From assembly GCA_018061525.1 (NCBI GenBank), contig JAGOUB010000060.1, positions 1-6,119 on the forward strand: 6,119 nt of DNA. Reading direction: 5' to 3'. The stretch's first letter is position 1. Every line of letters starts with the position of its first letter. Both the position numbers and the translations under genes were made by a program. Under the pieces are notes generated by a model, which saw nothing but the letters and a program-made list of their open reading frames with translations, ran no database searches and had not been told where the DNA came from. This stretch comes from Candidatus Peribacteraceae bacterium (GTDB taxonomy: Bacteria; Patescibacteriota; Gracilibacteria; Peribacterales; Peribacteraceae). Of this stretch, positions 1 through 6,119 are shown piece by piece.

Positions 1-748
1 CGCGGAACATCTCCTCGTCGGAGAGGGCGCCCGTCTCGAGGAACTTGTCGATGAGGTCGTCGTTGGCCTCGGCGATCTTCTCGATGAGGACGGCGCGGTA
101 CTCGAGCACCTGCTCCATCATCTCGGCAGGGATCGGGATCTCCTTGATGACTTCGCCCATCTTTCCCTCGAAGGTGTAGGCCTTCTTCTGCATCAGGTCG
201 ACGACGGCGTTGAACTCGCTCTCCTGGCCGATCGGCAGCTGGATGGCGACGGCGGACTTGCTGAGGCGATCGTGGATGGAGGCCAGCGACATGAAGAAGT
301 CGCCGCCGGTCTTATCCATCTTGTTCACGAAGGCGAGGCGCGGGACGTTGTACTTGTCGGCTTGGCGCCAGACGGTCTCGGACTGGGGCTCGACGCCCTG
401 GGAACCGTCGAAGACGACGACGCCGCCGTCGAGGACGCGCAGCGAGCGCTCCACCTCGGCCGTGAAGTCCACGTGGCCGGGGGTATCGATGATGTTGATC
501 GTGATGTCGACCGGCTCGCTGCCCTTACCGGGGACGGGAGCCTTCCAGTGGCACTGCGTGGCGGCGGCCGTGATGGTGATGCCGCGCTCGCGCTCCTGTT
601 CCATCCAGTCCATGGTCGCCTCGCCGTCGTGCACCTCGCCGATCTTATAGTTCTTGCCCGTATAGAAGAGGATGCGCTCCGAAGTCGTCGTCTTACCGGC
701 GTCGATATGGGCGATGATGCCGATGTTGCGCACGAAGGTCAGGTCCAT
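1..748 (-). CDS. fusA: Elongation factor G, N-terminal 249 residues (runs off left edge)
   Basis: EF-G is the cytoplasmic translocation GTPase: it moves tRNAs and mRNA through the ribosome after peptide bond formation and helps recycle ribosomes with RRF. The visible part is the G domain. The P-loop AHIDAGKT is at residues 13-20, switch I RGITIT at 55-60, DTPGH at 88-92 with catalytic His92, and NKMD at 142-145. The G' subdomain begins after that. The G5 motif and domains II-V lie beyond the window, so this is an edge cut and not a pseudogene. The ATG at 748 is the only plausible start: it gives the usual short lead into RNIGIIAHIDAGKT, and no in-frame start is seen just upstream. Relative to E. 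coli, about ten residues are inserted near 70-80 (around PVPGKGSEP), before the ITINIIDTPGH strand. It lies 109 bp after the second small gene. The leader holds no Shine-Dalgarno; it contains CCUCC instead. Confidence 0.98.
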   Translation of the reverse strand, partial: MDLTFVRNIGIIAHIDAGKTTTSERILFYTGKNYKIGEVHDGEATMDWMEQERERGITITAAATQCHWKAPVPGKGSEPVDITINIIDTPGHVDFTAEVERSLRVLDGGVVVFDGSQGVEPQSETVWRQADKYNVPRLAFVNKMDKTGGDFFMSLASIHDRLSKSAVAIQLPIGQESEFNAVVDLMQKKAYTFEGKMGEVIKEIPIPAEMMEQVLEYRAVLIEKIAEANDDLIDKFLETGALSDEEMFR

Positions 749-772
749 ACTGGAGGTTGAAGAAAGAAAATC

Positions 773-787
773 CGGTCGAAAAGACCG
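773..787 (-). other. Small hairpin in fusA leader followed by U-rich run
   Basis: On the transcribed strand, CGGTC and GACCG form a 5-bp stem around a TTTTC loop. GATTTTCTTTCTTC follows, ending about a dozen bases before the fusA ATG. It resembles a very short intrinsic terminator or attenuator, but the stem is short and the U-run is interrupted by C, so efficient termination is doubtful. It could equally shape the leader around the start codon. Confidence 0.35.
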
Positions 788-802
788 TACAAATGCGGGG
801 GG

Positions 803-831
803 AGTGTAGAGCCACAGCACGGCGAAGACAA
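803..831 (-). promoter_or_regulatory. Candidate sigma70-type promoter for fusA
   Basis: On the minus strand, TTGTCT (826-831, four of six matches to TTGACA) lies 17 bp from TACACT (803-808, four of six to TATAAT). The predicted start near 796 gives a leader of about 48 nt. The spacing is ideal but both boxes are mediocre, so this may be an accessory promoter topping up fusA expression beyond read-through from the promoter at 1481-1508. A chance match is possible. Confidence 0.35.
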
Positions 832-857
832 CCCGGATCGACCCGATCGCAGGGGTT
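830..857 (-). other. Composite stem-loop just after the second small gene
   Basis: Immediately downstream of the TGA at 858-860, the transcript can pair AACCC (853-857) with GGGTT (830-834). Inside that, GATCG and CGATC (836-848) pair around a GGT loop, separated by an asymmetric internal loop. The sequence after it (GTCTTC) is not a clear U-tract, so it is more likely a 3'-end stabiliser or weak terminator than a strong one. It overlaps the -35 box of the candidate fusA promoter. Confidence 0.35.
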
Positions 858-1127
858 TCAGCGCACCTTGGCCGGAGCGTCGCCCGGGTGGGGCAGGGAC
901 CGCTCCAAGATGGGGATGATGGCCTTCGTCAGGAGCGCCCGGCGCTGGTGTTCTCCCGGCACTTCTTTTAGACGAACCAACAGGGGTTCCACGGCGCCGT
1001 AGACCGACACCTTGACCGGTTCCGTGACCTCGGAAACCGAGATCTTAGAATCCATCAGGAGCGAGATCCGGGCCTCGTCGAGGGCGGTAGAGAGAAGCTG
1101 GCGGTCGGCCGGGGAGACACTGGGCAT
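858..1127 (-). CDS. Small unrecognised protein, 89 aa, paralogue of its upstream neighbour
   Basis: I do not recognise this family. The product is soluble-looking, with no signal peptide, membrane segment or cysteine, and probably mostly helical with a proline- and basic-rich C-terminal tail (PHPGDAPAKVR). Evidence that it is real: an ATG start, a clean TGA, position in line with fusA on the same strand, and clear resemblance to the 93-aa gene upstream. Both share S-(5 residues)-LL-(3)-(L/F)DEAR(I/L)xLLxxS(K/R)(I/V)S, then a matching SV..xVxPxL segment. Here DEAR is at residues 17-20 and SKIS at 27-30. The neighbour's TGA is 35 bp before this ATG, so the two are probably co-transcribed. The leader has a GGGGG run directly against the ATG, too close to act as a normal Shine-Dalgarno. 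Placement among translation genes hints at a translation-linked role, which is inference only. Confidence 0.8.
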   Translation of the reverse strand: MPSVSPADRQLLSTALDEARISLLMDSKISVSEVTEPVKVSVYGAVEPLLVRLKEVPGEHQRRALLTKAIIPILERSLPHPGDAPAKVR

Positions 1128-1162
1128 ACCCCCAGAATAGCCGAAGACCCGCGAGCGGCCAG

Positions 1163-1444
1163 TCAGGCGGCCGTGAACTCCTCGATCAGCGACATCATCT
1201 CGGAACGCAGGCAGGTTTTAAGCGTTTCACCCTCCTGGCCCTGGGCCTTGGCGGCCTTCAGCCACGGGCGGACGCGCTCAATGACGCTGTAGCGCAGTTC
1301 ATCGTCGAGATCCCCCAGCGACACCCGCGACTGCCACAGGAGAGCCAGTCGGGCTTCATCGAACAACGACATCAGCAGCTCATACTCGTTGAGCGAGAAC
1401 CGGAGTTCCACGATCAGCATGTCCGAGGTGCGAGTGGGTGTCAT
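1163..1444 (-). CDS. Small unrecognised protein, 93 aa, first gene after the internal promoter
   Basis: Not a family I recognise. The sequence suggests a small soluble helical protein: a short N-terminal strand (LIVELRFSL, residues 10-18), then LLMSLFDEARLALL with DEAR at residues 29-32, then a linker and a second helical part ending LIEEFTAA. It aligns without gaps for about 45 residues to the next gene (SxxxxxLL...DEAR.xLL..S(R/K)(V/I)S...SV..xVxPxL) and again, after a one-residue gap, at their C-terminal helices, so the two arose by tandem duplication. A second ATG at codon 9 (1420) would give a length closer to that of its sister; the ATG at 1444 is kept as the longer choice, because neither start has a Shine-Dalgarno. 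The leader is CA-rich (CACACACCCACACC). It is preceded by the strong promoter at 1481-1508, which argues for real, possibly high, expression. Confidence 0.8.
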   Translation of the reverse strand: MTPTRTSDMLIVELRFSLNEYELLMSLFDEARLALLWQSRVSLGDLDDELRYSVIERVRPWLKAAKAQGQEGETLKTCLRSEMMSLIEEFTAA

Positions 1445-1480
1445 GGTGTGGGTGTGTGAGGAAGAACTTTTTGCGAAAAT

Positions 1481-1508
1481 ATTATACTGATTTCCACAAT
1501 CTTTGCAA
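1481..1508 (-). promoter_or_regulatory. Strong sigma70-type promoter for the small-gene pair and fusA
   Basis: The minus strand carries a perfect -10 box TATAAT (1481-1486) preceded, after a 16-bp spacer, by TTGCAA (1503-1508, four of six to TTGACA). The expected start is a G near 1474, giving a 30-nt leader to the ATG at 1444. It sits in the AT-richest part of the window and directly downstream of the rpsG terminator, exactly where a second transcription unit would need its promoter. Confidence 0.75.
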
Positions 1509-1559
1509 GGCTCTAGACGCGCGGATTTCCTCTGCCGGCAGCGATTCCCGCTCTAGGCC

Positions 1560-1574
1560 GATTTGCGCCAAATC
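1560..1574. promoter_or_regulatory. Perfect inverted repeat, possible operator
   Basis: GATTTG-CGC-CAAATC is a perfect 6-bp inverted repeat with a 3-bp centre, about 93 bp upstream of the predicted start of the small-gene promoter. A second symmetric element, GCGA-AAAA-TCGC (1576-1587), adjoins it. The 9-bp direct repeat TAGGCCGAT occurs at 1554-1562 and 1604-1612, flanking both. This layout would suit a dimeric DNA-binding regulator, but no cognate regulator is visible here. Confidence 0.35.
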
Positions 1575-1620
1575 TGCGAAAAATCGCCAGAATTTCGTGA
1601 CGATAGGCCGATCCTGGGCA

Positions 1621-1648
1621 ACAAAAAACCGCGGCTAGCGCGGTTCTT
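1621..1648 (-). terminator. Intrinsic terminator after rpsG
   Basis: On the minus strand AACCGCG and CGCGGTT (1627-1645) form a 7-bp GC-rich stem with loop CTAGC, running straight into a T-tract (TTTTTTG, complement of the A-run at 1623-1628). It begins 30 nt beyond the rpsG stop codon, where a Rho-independent terminator belongs. It should end, at least in part, transcription coming from rpoC-rpsL-rpsG. The plus-strand side lacks an equally good T-run, so it is directional. Confidence 0.85.
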
Positions 1649-1675
1649 CGTTTAGAGTCGAAATTCGAGGCTCGC

Positions 1676-2128
1676 TTACTTGGCGAGGTGGGCGAAGGCC
1701 TTGTTGGCCTGGGCCATCTTCAGCACGTCCTGCTTCTTCTTCACGGCGCCGCCCTGCTCGGTCGAGGCGTCGAGGAGCTCGAGGGCGAGCTTCTGGGCCA
1801 TCGGCATACCCTTGCGCTCGCGGGCCGCGTTGATCACCCAGCGGATGGAGAGCGACGTCTGGCGCTTGGGTGTGACCTCGGTCGGCACCTGGTAGACACC
1901 ACCGCCCACGCGCTTGGGGCGGACCTCCATGAGGGGCGTGGCGTTGAGGAGAGCCTTGGCGAACACCTCGGACGGATCCTCCTTGGTGCGGGTCTTGATG
2001 ATCTCAAGAGCGTCGGCGAACACGCGGCGGGCCACAGCCTTCTTGCCGTCGTGCATCATGCAGTTGATGAACTTCTCGATCAGCGGGGTCGAGTCCTTGG
2101 GGATGTACTGCTTCGGAAGGGTAGCCAT
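1676..2128 (-). CDS. rpsG: 30S ribosomal protein S7, with shortened N-terminus
   Basis: S7 is a primary binding protein of the 30S head; it nucleates assembly on the 3' major domain of 16S rRNA and lines the E site. Family hallmarks are the beta-hairpin RVGGGVYQVP (residues 73-82), the following TPKRQTSLSIRWVINAAR helix region (86-103), and the C-terminal KKKQDVLKMAQANKAFAH (130-147). It is 150 residues long, against 156 in E. coli. The difference lies at the start: the usual MPRRR-type basic arm is absent and the protein opens MATLPKQYIPKDS. The start is forced: the eight codons between the rpsL stop and this ATG are in frame and contain no ATG, GTG or TTG. The gap to rpsL is 24 nt, and translational coupling is likely. 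The leader is pyrimidine-rich with no Shine-Dalgarno. A terminator follows. Confidence 0.98.
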   Translation of the reverse strand: MATLPKQYIPKDSTPLIEKFINCMMHDGKKAVARRVFADALEIIKTRTKEDPSEVFAKALLNATPLMEVRPKRVGGGVYQVPTEVTPKRQTSLSIRWVINAARERKGMPMAQKLALELLDASTEQGGAVKKKQDVLKMAQANKAFAHLAK

Positions 2129-2152
2129 AAGAGCGAGTGAGAGGCGGGAGGT

Positions 2153-2575
2153 TTAGGCCTTCTTGGGACGGCGGGCGCCATAGCGGCTGCGGCCCTGCTT
2201 GCGGTTGCGGACGCCTTCGCAGTCCAGCACGCCGCGGATGATGTGGTAGCGGACACCCGGGAGATCTTTCACACGGCCGCCGCGGACCAGGACGACGGAG
2301 TGCTCCTGGAGGTTGTGGCCTTCACCCATGATGTAGGCCTTCACTTCGTGACCGTTGGTGAGGCGCACGCGGGCGATCTTGCGGAGAGCGGAGTTCGGCT
2401 TCTTGGGGGTCATGGTCGTGACCTTCAGACAGACGCCGCGCTTGAACGGCGCGCCCTTATCCAGCGGAACCGGACGCATGTTGAGGGCGTTCCAGGTGTA
2501 CTGGAGGGCCGGCGCCTTGCTCTTGGAGCGAGACGGGCGGCGGGGATTGCGGATGAGCTGGCTGATGGTCGGCAT
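2153..2575 (-). CDS. rpsL: 30S ribosomal protein S12
   Basis: S12 sits at the decoding centre of the small subunit, where it contacts helices 18 and 44 and tunes codon-anticodon fidelity. The 140-residue product carries TPKKPNSALRK (56-66), GEGHNLQEHSV (84-94) and RGGRVKDLPGVRYH (98-111). Lys58 and Lys103 match the E. coli streptomycin-resistance positions K42 and K87 (mature numbering), and both are wild type, so a streptomycin-sensitive form is expected. Asp104 is the residue methylthiolated in E. coli. It is 16 residues longer than the E. coli protein because of a segment near 26-45 (QYTWNALNMRPVPLDKGAPF); a comparable longer segment is normal in Gram-positives and other phyla. The ATG at 2575 gives the standard MPTISQLIRNPR start. 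It follows rpoC by 47 bp and precedes rpsG by 24 bp. Confidence 0.99.
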   Translation of the reverse strand: MPTISQLIRNPRRPSRSKSKAPALQYTWNALNMRPVPLDKGAPFKRGVCLKVTTMTPKKPNSALRKIARVRLTNGHEVKAYIMGEGHNLQEHSVVLVRGGRVKDLPGVRYHIIRGVLDCEGVRNRKQGRSRYGARRPKKA

Positions 2576-2585
2576 GGGTGCGGGG

Positions 2586-2613
2586 AGTATACGGGGGGAA
2601 AGGCGGCTGTAAA
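2586..2613 (-). promoter_or_regulatory. Promoter candidate directly in front of rpsL
   Basis: The minus strand has TTTACA (2608-2613, five of six to TTGACA), a 16-bp spacer, and TATACT (2586-2591, five of six to TATAAT). The start point about 7 nt beyond the -10 box falls near 2579, only about 3 nt before the rpsL ATG, so the transcript would be almost leaderless. Both boxes are close to consensus in an otherwise C/G-rich 47-bp gap, which makes chance less likely. Confidence 0.55.
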
Positions 2614-2617
2614 GCCG
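2604..2617 (-). other. Small hairpin between rpoC and rpsL
   Basis: In the transcript CGGCU and AGCCG pair around a UUAC loop, starting 5 nt after the rpoC stop. No U-tract follows (CCUUUCCCCCC), so it is not an intrinsic terminator. In read-through mRNA it could cap the rpoC 3' end or act as a processing signal. In DNA it overlaps the candidate -35 box. Confidence 0.3.
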
Positions 2618-2622
2618 ATCTG

Positions 2623-6119
<3,497 letters not shown>

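Noticed and set aside
1..748. fusA as a truncated pseudogene
   Set aside because: The frame is open to the window edge with all G-domain motifs intact, so it is cut by the window and not broken. The same holds for rpoC at the right edge.
1483..1488. TATACT on the plus strand as a divergent promoter
   Set aside because: No acceptable -35 box lies 15-19 bp upstream on that strand. The overlap reflects the palindromic nature of the minus-strand TATAAT region.
1438..1638. 66-codon plus-strand frame across the rpsG / small-gene gap
   Set aside because: It runs through the promoter, repeats and terminator, has no ribosome site and shows no recognisable protein pattern.
1688..2140. Plus-strand 150-codon frame antisense to rpsG, and similar plus-strand frames at 2243-2872 and 272-760
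   Set aside because: These are opposite-strand shadows of rpsG, rpsL/rpoC and fusA with the same compositional signature and no family resemblance.
2604..2617. Hairpin after rpoC as an intrinsic terminator
   Set aside because: It has a five-pair stem with no following U-tract, and rpsL/rpsG follow closely, so read-through is expected.

Overview
This window is a GC-rich bacterial chromosomal segment. Every gene I can support lies on the minus strand, so the window reads right to left as the 3' part of the rpoBC operon followed by the str (ribosomal protein / elongation factor) genes. The order is rpoC (5' end beyond the right edge), rpsL, rpsG, two small unrecognised genes, and fusA (3' end beyond the left edge). 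The organism is a bacterium. RpoC lacks the large trigger-loop insertion (SI3) of Proteobacteria and Bacteroidetes. S12 has the longer form found outside Proteobacteria. Gene starts lack Shine-Dalgarno sequences. By general resemblance I lean towards a PVC-type bacterium such as a Verrucomicrobiote, but this is a weak taxonomic inference.

Right part (2623-6119): about 1164 residues of the RNA polymerase beta' subunit, with catalytic motif, bridge helix, trigger loop and zinc site intact. It has a coiled-coil insertion near its start and an apparently doubled barrel domain in the jaw. Middle (1676-2575): a 47-bp gap with a good promoter candidate whose start point would be about 3 nt from the rpsL ATG, then rpsL (S12) and rpsG (S7). 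S7 has an unusually short, less basic N-terminus.

The gap at 1445-1675 is the main control point. An intrinsic terminator follows rpsG, then comes an AT-rich stretch with inverted and direct repeats, then a strong sigma70-type promoter (TTGCAA, 16 bp, TATAAT). That promoter drives two small genes (1163-1444 and 858-1127) that are diverged tandem paralogues of each other. Next is fusA (EF-G, 1-748), with its own weaker promoter candidate and leader hairpins.

Together these genes make the transcription and translation core: beta' transcribes, S12 and S7 build the decoding centre and head of the 30S subunit, and EF-G translocates. The canonical rpsL-rpsG-fusA unit appears split here into two transcription units, with an undescribed pair of sister genes placed at the head of the second. 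No mobile element, CRISPR array or RNA gene was seen, and no gap exceeds 231 bases.
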